From Clostridiales bacterium (GTDB lineage: Bacteria; Bacillota; Clostridia; Lachnospirales; Lachnospiraceae): a DNA stretch of 64,000 bases. This document shows positions 51,806-60,723 of the stretch, piece by piece. Made by a program: the position numbers and the translations under genes. A model generated the notes under the pieces. It was given only the letters and a program-made list of their open reading frames with translations, had not been told where the DNA came from and did no database searches. The stretch is taken from assembly GCA_021204025.1 (NCBI GenBank), contig JAJQAC010000014.1, positions 1 to 64,000 of the forward strand, in the 5' to 3' direction. Numbering within the stretch: position 1 is the first letter of the stretch; the number at the start of each line of letters is the position of its first letter.

Positions 51806-51819
51806 TTTACTACCGTCCT

Positions 51820-52608
51820 TTATATATACAGGATAAATTTATTCTGTGTTCTGAGAAACGCCCATGTGCCGATCACAAGGATACCTCCGGCTACTGCTGT
51901 ACCGGCCGCCATCAGACACATATCCGGTACCCGGCATTCCAGAACAACCTGCCGGAATTCGGCAATATAAAAATACATAGGATTCAGTCGGGTAACCAGA
52001 TAACGCAGTTTTTCCGGAAGCAGCGTAATCGGATAGAACAAAGGTGTCAGATACATCCATGCGGTTATAAACGCTGCATAAATATGCTGGATGTCACGGA
52101 AAAATACAGAGCCCTGCGCCAGCAGCAGACCTAATCCCAGGCAAAATACATATTCCTGCAGCAGAATAAACGGAATCAGGATATAATACACGTTCGGCGT
52201 TACCCTGCACACTATAAATACAATAATCAACGCACCCATTGCAAATAATGTATTGACAAAAGAGCTGGTTACCTTTGATACCGTAAAAACATACTTCGGC
52301 ACGTAGGTTTTCTTGAGCAGTGCGGCATTACCTGTAATCGATACGATTGCCTGCGTCGTTGACTCACTCATAAAGTTAAACAACGTCTGCCCGATGATCA
52401 GATACACCGGGAAATTTGCAATATCGGAACGGAACATATTGGAAAACACAATCACCATAATGGTCATAATCATCAGGGGATTCAGGATACTCCACAGATA
52501 TCCGAGTACGCTCCTCCGGTATTTCAGTTTGATATCTTTCGCGACCAGCTGTTCCATCAGAAACCGATACTGATAAAAGCCCTGCAGCCGTTTGATAAAC
52601 ATCTCCAT
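51820..52608 (-). CDS. Polysaccharide ABC exporter permease (Wzm/TagG-like)
   Basis: A 262-residue ABC-2 permease: an N-terminal amphipathic part (LVAKDIKLKYRRSVLGYLWS), then six membrane helices including LNPLMIMTIMVIVFSNMF and the motif YLTPLFYPI. It exports undecaprenyl-linked glycan or teichoic-acid-like polymer with the ATPase at 51059. Its presence suggests the ABC-dependent route for at least one polymer of this locus. Confidence 0.93.
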   Translation of the reverse strand: MEMFIKRLQGFYQYRFLMEQLVAKDIKLKYRRSVLGYLWSILNPLMIMTIMVIVFSNMFRSDIANFPVYLIIGQTLFNFMSESTTQAIVSITGNAALLKKTYVPKYVFTVSKVTSSFVNTLFAMGALIIVFIVCRVTPNVYYILIPFILLQEYVFCLGLGLLLAQGSVFFRDIQHIYAAFITAWMYLTPLFYPITLLPEKLRYLVTRLNPMYFYIAEFRQVVLECRVPDMCLMAAGTAVAGGILVIGTWAFLRTQNKFILYI

Positions 52609-52705
52609 AATCGATCCACCTTGTTCTGTTTTTTAGCGATAAAATCATCCCTGATTCGAAAACTCTTTTTTACCGTAAATCAAATCCTGCGGATATCTGC
52701 ACACG

Positions 52706-53653
52706 CTACCGCAAAAATGTCCCACGCAGCAATCTTCTCCTGAGACTCCCAGCGGGAAATAAGCGGTTCAGCCTGCGCATATCAACCTTTACCTCAAGTT
52801 TTGTCGGTTTCAGCCGAAATGACCGGATATGCGTCGGGTTCTTCCCTTCTCCCTCCGGGTCTGTATCATAAAACAACAGATACGGCGTCTCCGCACACCG
52901 AACCCCTTTTGCTCTCTGATAGACATAGAATACGCCAAACAGCCGCTCGGCCAGATATCCCATCAACCGCGGCTCTTCTCTGGCTGCCGTATCACATTCC
53001 CGCTCAAACTCATCCAGTATGCCAAAAAGCCAGCCCATATATTCCTCAAACAGTTCTCTTTTCATGATATACATATTCATGTAGTAGATACTCTTTGAGT
53101 TCATATACTGCCGGATCGCACTGTCATACTCCGGATGCTTTCTCCGGACAATCTCCAGTACCTGATCCAGCCACTCCTTCCGGTGATACTGGCAGAACTG
53201 CCGGTACACAGTCGTATTAATTCTTTCCCGATATACGGTCACCAGATCATAGCGGACAATCTGCTCTCGCATCGTTTCTGCGCAGATCCCGAATCTGCTC
53301 AGGTCTGTCCGTATATCGTCCAGTTCGATATACGGCGGCCTTTTTCCTGAAAGCAGTTCTTTCCCCTCTCTGTCTACCGGAGTAAGATCGGAAAAAGACA
53401 GGTACCTCCGATAATGGAAAAAACCATAATAGTCACTTTTTCTGTTTTTCCAGGCCCAGTACTGCACCGTCAGTTCACAGTACCGCGGGTTTTTCTGCGA
53501 TATATGAACGCCCTCATCGTCATACTGCATATCCGGATAACGGATATCTGCCGCCCCGGCTCCGGCCTGGACAGGGATCAACAGCGGATCCTCCGGCACG
53601 AATGTCGGTTTATGACAAACAATATAAATCTGGATTTTCGGAGCCTCTGTCAC
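52706..53653 (-). CDS. DUF4422 family glycosyltransferase-like protein
   Basis: A 315-residue stand-alone DUF4422 protein: IYIVCHKPTFVPEDPLLIPV, CELTVQYWAWKNRK, YYGFFHYRRYLSF and FEEYMGWLFGIL. It is paralogous to the N-terminal half of the protein at 49137. DUF4422 members act in capsule and exopolysaccharide synthesis. It lies between the exporter permease and the initiating sugar transferase. Confidence 0.87.
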   Translation of the reverse strand: MTEAPKIQIYIVCHKPTFVPEDPLLIPVQAGAGAADIRYPDMQYDDEGVHISQKNPRYCELTVQYWAWKNRKSDYYGFFHYRRYLSFSDLTPVDREGKELLSGKRPPYIELDDIRTDLSRFGICAETMREQIVRYDLVTVYRERINTTVYRQFCQYHRKEWLDQVLEIVRRKHPEYDSAIRQYMNSKSIYYMNMYIMKRELFEEYMGWLFGILDEFERECDTAAREEPRLMGYLAERLFGVFYVYQRAKGVRCAETPYLLFYDTDPEGEGKNPTHIRSFRLKPTKLEVKVDMRRLNRLFPAGSLRRRLLRGTFLR

Positions 53654-53682
53654 TTTCCCTCACCTTTCGCAAAACATTGATA

Positions 53683-55020
53683 TTAATCAGCCTTTACGCC
53701 CTCTGTACTTTCTTTCATAAACATGATCTTGGGCGTCATCAGAATCAGCTTCAGATCCAGCAACAACGAATAATTTCTGATATAAGTCAGATCCAGCTTT
53801 AACTTATCATAGGAAGTTGTGTTATATTTTCCATACACCTGCGCATATCCGGTCAGGCCGGCCTTGACCTTCAGACGATAGGAAAATTCCGGGATCTCCT
53901 TTTCGATCTCCGCCGCCAGTTCCGGCCGCTCCGGCCGCGGACCTACGATCGACATGTCTCCTTTTAAGATATTGTAGATCTGTGGCAATTCATCCAGACG
54001 GATTCTCCGCAGCAGACGGCCAACCGGCAGGATCCGGTCATCACCCTCTGCCGCCAGTCTCGCTCCGGTTCCTTTCTCCGCATCCTGAATCATCGTCCGG
54101 AACTTATAGATTTCAAACTCTTTCCCATCTTTGGTCAGCCGTGTCTGCTTGTAAAACACCGGTCCACCGTCCGTCAGTTTGATACTGATCCCGATAATGA
54201 TAAAAAAGGGAATCGTAACCACAATTGCCAACGACGCACCGATCATGTCCACCGCTCTTTTAAAGAACTCCTGCTCCACCTGCAGACCATTATTTCTGGA
54301 CAATAGCAGCGGGGAATCAAAAAGATTTAATTCTACAGAGCTTCTCAGCAAAATGTCAGAAATCTTGGGTACGCTGTAGGAGCGTATCCCCTGCTCAAAA
54401 CAATATTTAACGATCAGGTTTCTCTCATGCGACGGCATATCTCCTACGATAATGCCATCATAGCGCATAATCTTTTCTTTGATAACCGTCATTCCCTCAT
54501 GATAACTGACGATTTCACTGATAATGTATTTATCCTCCCGGTTGTTCATCTTTTCAAACAGATGATAATCCAGGTGATCTCCGGAAATTAGCAGCATCCT
54601 CCTCGGCGGAAACAACATCCGGTAAATCCATTCAAATACCAGCGTCCAGCATACAATGACAACTGCGGACACCACCATATTAAGAACTAATGGTAACGGT
54701 GTAATAAATCTCTTATGTTGTGCAGTAATCTGAAAATATGTGACCGCATTGGTAAAAAAAACGGCCAGAATCTGGGAATAGATCAGATTGCCCTTCTTCA
54801 GGAAACCAATCTTAAAGCCTCCATATGTATACATGAACAGGATCAGCAGCACTCCGTAAATGAAGATCATCATCCAGTTTCCGCGCCGGAAGAACGGAGC
54901 CCAGATAATCTTATTATAATATTCGACCCAGATGTAACCATAAAACCCGGTCAGCATCAGAATCAGCATAAACGAAAATCCTAATTTGATCAAACGTTTG
55001 TAACGTTCAAAATTTTTCAT
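53683..55020 (-). CDS. Initiating undecaprenyl-phosphate sugar transferase (WbaP/WcaJ type)
   Basis: A 445-residue protein with four N-terminal membrane helices, a CoA-binding-like central part, a membrane re-entrant helix and the catalytic domain: KRAVDMIGASLAIV, GGPVFYKQTRLTKDGKEFEI, YKFRTMIQDAE, LDELPQIYNILKGDMSIVGP and RPERPEL. It places the first sugar phosphate on undecaprenyl phosphate and so starts the repeat unit. It is the first gene of the leftward glycan operon. Confidence 0.94.
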   Translation of the reverse strand: MKNFERYKRLIKLGFSFMLILMLTGFYGYIWVEYYNKIIWAPFFRRGNWMMIFIYGVLLILFMYTYGGFKIGFLKKGNLIYSQILAVFFTNAVTYFQITAQHKRFITPLPLVLNMVVSAVVIVCWTLVFEWIYRMLFPPRRMLLISGDHLDYHLFEKMNNREDKYIISEIVSYHEGMTVIKEKIMRYDGIIVGDMPSHERNLIVKYCFEQGIRSYSVPKISDILLRSSVELNLFDSPLLLSRNNGLQVEQEFFKRAVDMIGASLAIVVTIPFFIIIGISIKLTDGGPVFYKQTRLTKDGKEFEIYKFRTMIQDAEKGTGARLAAEGDDRILPVGRLLRRIRLDELPQIYNILKGDMSIVGPRPERPELAAEIEKEIPEFSYRLKVKAGLTGYAQVYGKYNTTSYDKLKLDLTYIRNYSLLLDLKLILMTPKIMFMKESTEGVKAD

Positions 55021-55104
55021 GGTACCTGTAAAGCCTTTCTTTTTTCATAAGTCCTCTCAAATAAAAACACAGTTCCCCTTCCCTCTCTTTTCAAACTCTC
55101 GTTC

Positions 55105-55133
55105 AGTATAACACTTGCTATCTGTTTTCGCAA
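55105..55133 (-). promoter_or_regulatory. Promoter of the leftward glycan operon
   Basis: On the minus strand, TTGCGA (55133-55128), a 17-base spacer and TATACT (55110-55105), about 85 bases before the sugar transferase start. Confidence 0.6.
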
Positions 55134-55276
55134 CTTTTCGTTTCAAAAAAGAGATGGAAACTCTTTCAGAAATTATGAAATCAGGACACGGTTACCAGTA
55201 TTTCCGGTCGGCGCCAAATCTTAATATTTTTTCATTTCCGTAATAAAACCGTAGGAAAGGTTAATCTTTTATTCTA

Positions 55277-55305
55277 TTGTTTCTTGGTTTTATTTGTGCT
55301 ATGCT
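55277..55305 (+). promoter_or_regulatory. Promoter of the secreted repeat protein gene
   Basis: TTGTTT (55277-55282), a 17-base spacer and TATGCT (55300-55305), with an upstream TG that makes an extended -10. It lies 53 bases before the start at 55359. Confidence 0.6.
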
Positions 55306-55358
55306 TGGTTCAGCGAAAAAATATACTGCTAATTCATGATCAGATTTGGAGGTTTAAA

Positions 55359-56492
55359 ATGAGAAAAAGATTCCTTGGTATAACTGTTTTAGCCGCTGCT
55401 TTATCTTTATCAGCCGGCATGACCGCTTTTGCGGACGGATGGATCATAGATGAGACCGGACAGTATATGTGGCAGTTTGACAACGGTCACTGCCAATACG
55501 CGGGCTGGATTACTGACCCGGAGACCGGTTATGAGTATTATATGGATCCGGACGGACACATTATGACGAACACCCGTGTTGACGGTTACTGGCTGGACGA
55601 CGCCGGTGTAAAGCACGAAAAGACCGAAGCCGAGATCCAGGCTGAGGAAGCCCGTGAAGCAAGGCAGGCGTCCAAACCTTCGCCGGCCAAAGTGACGAAC
55701 GCTGCGAATGACCTGGCTAATGCGGCAAAATCCGCTACTACGGCTGTATCTACCACCCGCCGCAACTTCCAGGCGGAGATGTATACATTTACGGATCAGG
55801 CGTTCGCTTCCATCAAAAAGAGTCTGGAGGCTGACAGCAATTCTTCTTTCACCGGCGGCACGACAAAGAACAACCTGACCAATACGTTCTATTATAATAT
55901 GGACAACGGTACGGAGATCTTAAGCAGCGCGATGCCAAAGGCAGCTGCCAATACGGATGCTTACTATGAGTATGCACTGGAGATTCATTATAACCGTAAC
56001 CTGGTCCATGACGGATCCTCTCCTTATTTCGACAGCGGATTCGAAAGCATGGTAATCGCTGCTCTTGGTGAAGAGGCAGGCGCAGAAGTTTACGAGCAGG
56101 TAATGGCTGCGGAAGTTGGTTCCGATACCTCCTTTAATCTGTCTGGTCTGACCGGAACCGGTAACTCTTATACGGTAAGATACTCGACCAATAACGCATA
56201 TATTCAGGTTACCTGCAGCGAGGTGGTTACGGAAGAAGAGACTACCGAGGAAGAAACTACCGCAGAGACGGAAGAGACCACTACGGAAGAAACCACAGAA
56301 GTAACTGCTGATGAAACCACAGAGACGGTTGCTGATGAGACAGCAGAAACTACGGAAGAGGAAACCGCGGAAGACACAGAGGAAGAAGGCACCGAAGAAG
56401 AGGAAACCGAAGAAGAAACCGTAGACACCGCAGAGGAAGAGACGGTCGAAGAAGAGGACGAGGAAGTATCTGAGACCGATACGGAGGCTTAA
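55359..56492 (+). CDS. Secreted protein with cell-wall-binding-like repeats and acidic Thr/Glu tail
   Basis: About 377 residues from MRKRFLGITVLAAALSLSAG; GGAGG precedes this ATG. A signal peptide ends at AFA-DG. Residues 27-85 resemble choline/cell-wall-binding repeats (GWITDPETGYEYYMDPDGHI, GYWLDDAGV). The middle (residues 115-295) is unrecognised. The last 80 residues are almost only Glu, Thr, Val, Ala and Asp, from a low-complexity repeat. There is no LPXTG motif. It is probably a surface-associated protein. Confidence 0.8.
   Translation: MRKRFLGITVLAAALSLSAGMTAFADGWIIDETGQYMWQFDNGHCQYAGWITDPETGYEYYMDPDGHIMTNTRVDGYWLDDAGVKHEKTEAEIQAEEAREARQASKPSPAKVTNAANDLANAAKSATTAVSTTRRNFQAEMYTFTDQAFASIKKSLEADSNSSFTGGTTKNNLTNTFYYNMDNGTEILSSAMPKAAANTDAYYEYALEIHYNRNLVHDGSSPYFDSGFESMVIAALGEEAGAEVYEQVMAAEVGSDTSFNLSGLTGTGNSYTVRYSTNNAYIQVTCSEVVTEEETTEEETTAETEETTTEETTEVTADETTETVADETAETTEEETAEDTEEEGTEEEETEEETVDTAEEETVEEEDEEVSETDTEA
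56230..56485 (+). repeat. Low-complexity GAA/ACC-type tract encoding the Glu/Thr tail
   Basis: Irregular short repeats of GAAGAA, GAGACT/ACC and similar codons encode EETTEEETT-type sequence. The tract could change length by slippage or recombination. Confidence 0.6.
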
Positions 56493-56536
56493 GACATCAT
56501 CCCTCCCAGACAAACACAAAACCAAATACAAATTAT

Positions 56537-56575
56537 GGACACAGCCCAAATGAAAGCTGTGTCCATTTTAAATTT
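56537..56575 (+). terminator. Terminator after the secreted protein gene
   Basis: GGACACAGC (56537-56545) pairs with GCTGTGTCC (56556-56564), followed by ATTTTAAATTT. It lies 44 bases after the stop codon. Confidence 0.7.
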
Positions 56576-56623
56576 CAGAGACTTTAAATTTCAGAAACAT
56601 ACTTTTAAAATATTGAAAATTTC

Positions 56624-57133
56624 TTACGGTTCAAACCGCATATAAGTATCCTCCGGGATCTCCGCGTCAATGATTGGTTCCCCATCCGGATAATCGGACT
56701 CAAAATATACCTTCAGGTACACGACCTTGTCCTGATACAATCCGCCGAAATACCGCTCTCCAGACTCCGCATACTGGTAATCCTGTGCTGCCACCTGGTC
56801 ATTGATCACCTTTAAGCACTCTCCCGCGTACCAACCGATCTCATCAACGTCCGTTTCATCGCGAATCACCAGCGTGACATCCATCGGCGTCTCGTCCTCC
56901 GGCATCGTAAAATCCAGACTGACTGTCATCGGATAATCCGCAGGATCCAACGCAACATCCTCTACGTCCGCGCGAAGCTGCTCCTCATCCAGTATATAGT
57001 TAAAATAAACATTAAAATCCGGATCTCCCGAGTCCTCTCCTTTGCCCACCTGCGGGGCTACAATATTGCTCTGAGTGCAGGCGCAAAGCATCAACGCACA
57101 GCCCGCAATCGCAAAGTACTGTTTCCCTTTCAT
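56624..57133 (-). CDS. Small surface lipoprotein of unknown function
   Basis: About 169 residues from MKGKQYFAIAGCALMLCACT (AAGGAGGA site). LCAC is the lipobox, so the mature protein is lipid-anchored. The rest is acidic and beta-rich, with no family that I recognise. It lies between a divergently arranged secreted protein and the O-antigen-ligase-like gene and may be co-expressed with neither: it has a possible promoter of its own at 57287-57292. Confidence 0.75.
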   Translation of the reverse strand: MKGKQYFAIAGCALMLCACTQSNIVAPQVGKGEDSGDPDFNVYFNYILDEEQLRADVEDVALDPADYPMTVSLDFTMPEDETPMDVTLVIRDETDVDEIGWYAGECLKVINDQVAAQDYQYAESGERYFGGLYQDKVVYLKVYFESDYPDGEPIIDAEIPEDTYMRFEP

Positions 57134-57286
57134 TTTTATCGATTCCTCCTTGCAGACAAGCGGTATCGTAACGACAATATTCATAGATTTTCTATATATC
57201 AGACCTTCCGGCGCTTACCGCGCAGCTAATGTCCGCATCCTGTAAAAGAATATCCGTCGGTATGACCGCATTTTCACCGCCACATG

Positions 57287-57313
57287 ATTATATACGATTA
57301 TCAGCCCTTTGAA
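57287..57313 (-). promoter_or_regulatory. Possible promoter of the lipoprotein gene
   Basis: On the minus strand, TATAAT at 57292-57287 with TTCAAA 15 bases upstream (57313-57308). The short spacer lowers confidence. Confidence 0.35.
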
Positions 57314-57342
57314 CAGCCTTTTTTCCAAACGTCATAAAATCT

Positions 57343-58986
57343 TCATAAATCCGTTCGGGAATCTGCATTTCTGCAAATCGCAATACCCACGCTGAGCATC
57401 AGCCAGAACGCCGGCGCTACAATCGGCAGGTTCAGATTGACCAACGCCTGTATCGCGTAACACACTATCGCAGTGAGAATTCCCGACAGATAACGGTTTT
57501 TCTTACAGTTCACCGCTACTTTCCGGATCACGGCAAGCAGGAAAGCAATATAAAACACCAGGCCCACGGCCCCGATGGTAACCAGATACTGCAGGTATTC
57601 ATTATGAGCCGTATCAAAGACCTGCCCGGTCAGCGTACCCATTTCCTGATAGATCAGATTGACCGTCATAATGCCAAAGGTATCAGGCCCGTAACCAAAT
57701 AATTTCCGGATGACCGAGAAATTGTCAAAAAACATCAGGCAGCGTTTCCAGATATATCCACGGTTCGTTCCCCATGAATCACTGATCACCAGATACTGAC
57801 CGGCAGCGCCTCCGTAACGATCCGCATGTCCGGCGATATTTGCGTCATACAGAGCAAAAGCAACGCCGAGAATCACCAGAACCACAAAAATGCCCCAGAC
57901 AATCACCGCATACCGGCACCAGCATCTGGCCCGGTTTTTCCTAACCCCAAAATACCAGACCGCAGCGGCAATTGCACACAGCAGTACAATCAAAAACGTC
58001 AGCCAGCGAAATCCCGCTATGGCATCAAACAGCCCGCTCTCCAGTCCGATCACAGTGCCCTCGTAAGCGACGTTCAGCCAGGCAACGAACTTTATAATGG
58101 AAAAAAATGTCGCAAGCAAAAGAGGATATCTCCACAATCCCTCTTTGCTCTGGAAATATAGAAGCGGCATCAGACCCAGCAGAGCCGCAAGACTCAGATA
58201 CGCATTTTCACTGTAACCCATGACAATCGCCAGCATGGAAATCACTGTCAGAATATAATACCATACAGCCCGTCCGCAATGTTTCTCTGTTGCGAAGAGA
58301 CCGGCTGCGAGTCCCAGAATCATGGCTACATAGGCCGTATAAGAATTAATATTTCCCATTGTCGAAGTAAAAATATTTTCCTGTCCAGGCTTAATTCTGA
58401 CCTTTAATCCCAGAATATCCATTTTAAAATAATCTGTGATTCCAAACAGACAAATCAGAAGACCGCTGATTAAAAAGATTTCCAGCAGCCATCCTTTCGG
58501 TTTCCAGCAGCGGGTAACAAGAAAATAAAAACACAGATACATCGTCAGCAGGAAAAGCCCCGAATATCGTCCTTCATTCCCCCAGAAAGATTCATACACA
58601 TAATCAGACTGGATCGTAGAGATCGCCGCAGCAAGCCAGAACCCGATTACCAGCCCGTCCGGCAGGCCAAATGTCTCTTTCCAGCGGCGCGGATGCAGCG
58701 CGGATATCAGCTTTTTTACATGATTGCCCTGATACTCCTTAAAATCAATAAAGGCCATCATCAGTCCCAGGACTACTGAAATAAAAAGCATCGACACAAC
58801 GATGATCCAGTAGCACTGATACTTTGTCTTTAAAACGTCAAAATAGGCGTCGTGCAGGATCAGCGGGAAGATGGTCACCAACGCCAGAATACCAATCGTC
58901 ATGATCCCGCAGAAAATTTTCCCACAGGTATCCGCAAACAAATCTCGCTGTTCTGTTTTTCCCGAATGTTTCTCTATTTTACTCAT
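57343..58986 (-). CDS. O-antigen ligase/polymerase-like membrane protein
   Basis: A 547-residue protein with about 12 membrane helices and a large periplasmic-type loop before the last helices. The segment FGYGPDTFGIMTVNL, followed by FDTAHNEYLQYLVTIGAVGL, is the characteristic H-N-E-Y region of WaaL/Wzy-type enzymes. It would join or polymerise lipid-linked glycan outside the membrane. It is set apart from the main glycan operon by two unrelated genes and from yajC by a terminator. Confidence 0.88.
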   Translation of the reverse strand: MSKIEKHSGKTEQRDLFADTCGKIFCGIMTIGILALVTIFPLILHDAYFDVLKTKYQCYWIIVVSMLFISVVLGLMMAFIDFKEYQGNHVKKLISALHPRRWKETFGLPDGLVIGFWLAAAISTIQSDYVYESFWGNEGRYSGLFLLTMYLCFYFLVTRCWKPKGWLLEIFLISGLLICLFGITDYFKMDILGLKVRIKPGQENIFTSTMGNINSYTAYVAMILGLAAGLFATEKHCGRAVWYYILTVISMLAIVMGYSENAYLSLAALLGLMPLLYFQSKEGLWRYPLLLATFFSIIKFVAWLNVAYEGTVIGLESGLFDAIAGFRWLTFLIVLLCAIAAAVWYFGVRKNRARCWCRYAVIVWGIFVVLVILGVAFALYDANIAGHADRYGGAAGQYLVISDSWGTNRGYIWKRCLMFFDNFSVIRKLFGYGPDTFGIMTVNLIYQEMGTLTGQVFDTAHNEYLQYLVTIGAVGLVFYIAFLLAVIRKVAVNCKKNRYLSGILTAIVCYAIQALVNLNLPIVAPAFWLMLSVGIAICRNADSRTDL

Positions 58987-59000
58987 CGCTGGACTCCTTT

Positions 59001-59039
59001 AAACAAAAACTGTCAACAGGCGCAACACCCGCTGACAGT
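59001..59039 (-). terminator. Terminator of the secDF-tgt-yajC run
   Basis: On the minus strand, ACTGTCA and TGACAGT close a GC-rich hairpin (59039-59009), followed by TTTTTGTTT. It ends the leftward housekeeping transcript between yajC and the O-antigen-ligase-like gene. Confidence 0.75.
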
Positions 59040-59078
59040 CTTTCTTGCCAATCAAGTCTGAAAATATGACTGATAAAC

Positions 59079-59351
59079 TTACGCTTCCGGCTTCTCTAAC
59101 TGTACGATCGCGGATTTCTGCATCGGGATCCGGCAGTTTTTATTATTGCCGAACTCGATGATCACCGTGTCCTCAGTCATATCGATAACGACCCCATAAA
59201 AGCCCGCCGTCGTCAGGACGCTGTCGCCAACCGCGATACTGTTTAACAGCTCCTGCTGCTTCTTTTTTTCCTTCTGCTGCGGGCGGATCGCCATAAAATA
59301 CATCAGTGCGCAAAAGAAAATAATATAACCCACTAAAAATGTTCCGCTCAT
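59079..59351 (-). CDS. yajC: Sec accessory protein YajC
   Basis: A 90-residue protein with one N-terminal membrane helix (VGYIIFFCALMYFMAIRPQQ), the family's RPQQKEKKK motif, and the SH3-like part (SIAVGDSVLTTAGFYGVV). It associates with SecDF and the Sec translocon. The order secDF-tgt-yajC on one strand fits the common bacterial arrangement. Confidence 0.93.
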   Translation of the reverse strand: MSGTFLVGYIIFFCALMYFMAIRPQQKEKKKQQELLNSIAVGDSVLTTAGFYGVVIDMTEDTVIIEFGNNKNCRIPMQKSAIVQLEKPEA

Positions 59352-59426
59352 GATTGTCCTCCTGTGATTGGATCCTCCCGGATCGTTTTTTTATTTTCCG
59401 CGAGGAGTCTCTTCTTTGATCAATCT

Positions 59427-60566
59427 TTACTCCTGCGGACCTGCTGCCATACGGGCGAGCTTCTCCGCTTTATAAGACGCGTATCGATGTTCTTCGATCG
59501 CGCTGCGAATCTCTGTCATCATTGTATTATAAAAATACAAATTATGCAAGACACATAATCGCATCCCCAGCATTTCCTTTGCCTTAAACAGATGGCGGAT
59601 ATAAGCCCTGCTGTAGGATCGGCACGCCGGACAGCCACAGCCTTCTTCGATCGGCCTCGGATCCAGTTCATACTTGCGATTCAGAAGATTCAGTTTTCCA
59701 TGATTGGTATAAACATGGCTATGACGTCCGTTTCTTGACGGATACACGCAGTCAAAGAAATCTACACCCCGGTCAACCGCTTCAAGGATATTGGCCGGTG
59801 TCCCGACGCCCATCAGGTACGTTGGTTTGTCCCGCGGCAGCAACGGCACGGTCACATCCAGGATGTGATACATCTCCTCGTGCGACTCTCCGACCGCCAG
59901 ACCACCCACAGCGTAACCGTCCAGATTCATTGATGAAATCGTCCTTGCGTGATTCATGCGGATCTCGTCGCACACACCTCCCTGATTGATACCAAAGAGG
60001 AGCTGTTCCCGGTTAATCGTATCCGACAGTGAATTCAGCCGGTTCATCTCAATCCGGCAGCGCTCCAGCCAGCGGCTTGTCCGGTCAACAGATGCCCTGA
60101 TATAAGAAGTCTCTGCCTTGCTCGGCGGACATTCGTCGAATGCCATCGCAATTGTCGAGCCCAGATTGGACTGGATCTGCATGCTTTCTTCCGGACCCAT
60201 AAAGATCTTGTGTCCATCGATATGGGACTGGAAGGAAACTCCCTCTTCTCTTATCTTTCTCAGACCAGCCAGGGAGAACACCTGAAAGCCGCCCGAATCC
60301 GTGAGGATCGGCCGATCCCAGTTCATGAATTTGCGCAGACCGCCAAATCTGCGGATCAACTCGTCTCCGGTACGTACATGGAGATGGTAGGTATTGGAAA
60401 GTTCTACCTGAGTGCCGATCTGCCGCAGATCGTCGGTGGAAACCGCACCTTTGATTACGCCTACAGTGCCTACGTTCATGAATACTGGTGTTTCAATCGT
60501 GCCGTGTACGGTTTCCATGCGCGCGCGCTTGGCGCGGCCGTCGGATGCGATTATTTGATAGTTCAT
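59427..60566 (-). CDS. tgt: Queuine tRNA-ribosyltransferase
   Basis: About 379 residues from MNYQIIASDGRAKRARMET. The start at 60566 fits the family N-terminus, although the ribosome site is weak. It exchanges guanine 34 for a queuine precursor in tRNAs with GUN anticodons. Visible: LTDSGGFQVFSL (catalytic Asp), FGINQGGVCDEIR, FDCVYPSRNGRH (second Asp region) and the zinc site GCGCPAC with a downstream His (LHNLYFY). Confidence 0.95.
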   Translation of the reverse strand: MNYQIIASDGRAKRARMETVHGTIETPVFMNVGTVGVIKGAVSTDDLRQIGTQVELSNTYHLHVRTGDELIRRFGGLRKFMNWDRPILTDSGGFQVFSLAGLRKIREEGVSFQSHIDGHKIFMGPEESMQIQSNLGSTIAMAFDECPPSKAETSYIRASVDRTSRWLERCRIEMNRLNSLSDTINREQLLFGINQGGVCDEIRMNHARTISSMNLDGYAVGGLAVGESHEEMYHILDVTVPLLPRDKPTYLMGVGTPANILEAVDRGVDFFDCVYPSRNGRHSHVYTNHGKLNLLNRKYELDPRPIEEGCGCPACRSYSRAYIRHLFKAKEMLGMRLCVLHNLYFYNTMMTEIRSAIEEHRYASYKAEKLARMAAGPQE

Positions 60567-60604
60567 TTTATTTCTGCCTGTTTTTACTTTATGATCACCA
60601 ATCC

Positions 60605-60641
60605 GTTCCTGAGAGGGAAGAATATCTTCCCTCTCAGGAAC
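60605..60641. other. Long perfect hairpin between secDF and tgt
   Basis: GTTCCTGAGAGGGAAGA and TCTTCCCTCTCAGGAAC form a 17-base perfect stem with an ATA loop. In the secDF direction it is not followed by T residues, so it is a poor terminator. It may stabilise or separate the secDF and tgt messages. Confidence 0.6.
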
Positions 60642-60723
60642 TATTTTGTTGGTAACCACACCTAAAAATACATAATTTTCACAATTAAACTGGTTATGGA
60701 ATCCTATAAAGCAAATTTAATAC

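Noticed and set aside
55920..56549. Leftward ORF of 209 codons opposite the Glu/Thr tail
   Set aside because: It is a by-product of the repetitive GAA/ACC codons on the other strand. Its product is an implausible Phe/Leu/Cys-rich string.
60605..60641. Hairpin as a terminator for secDF
   Set aside because: The stem is perfect but no T tract follows in the secDF direction, so I list it only as a structural element.
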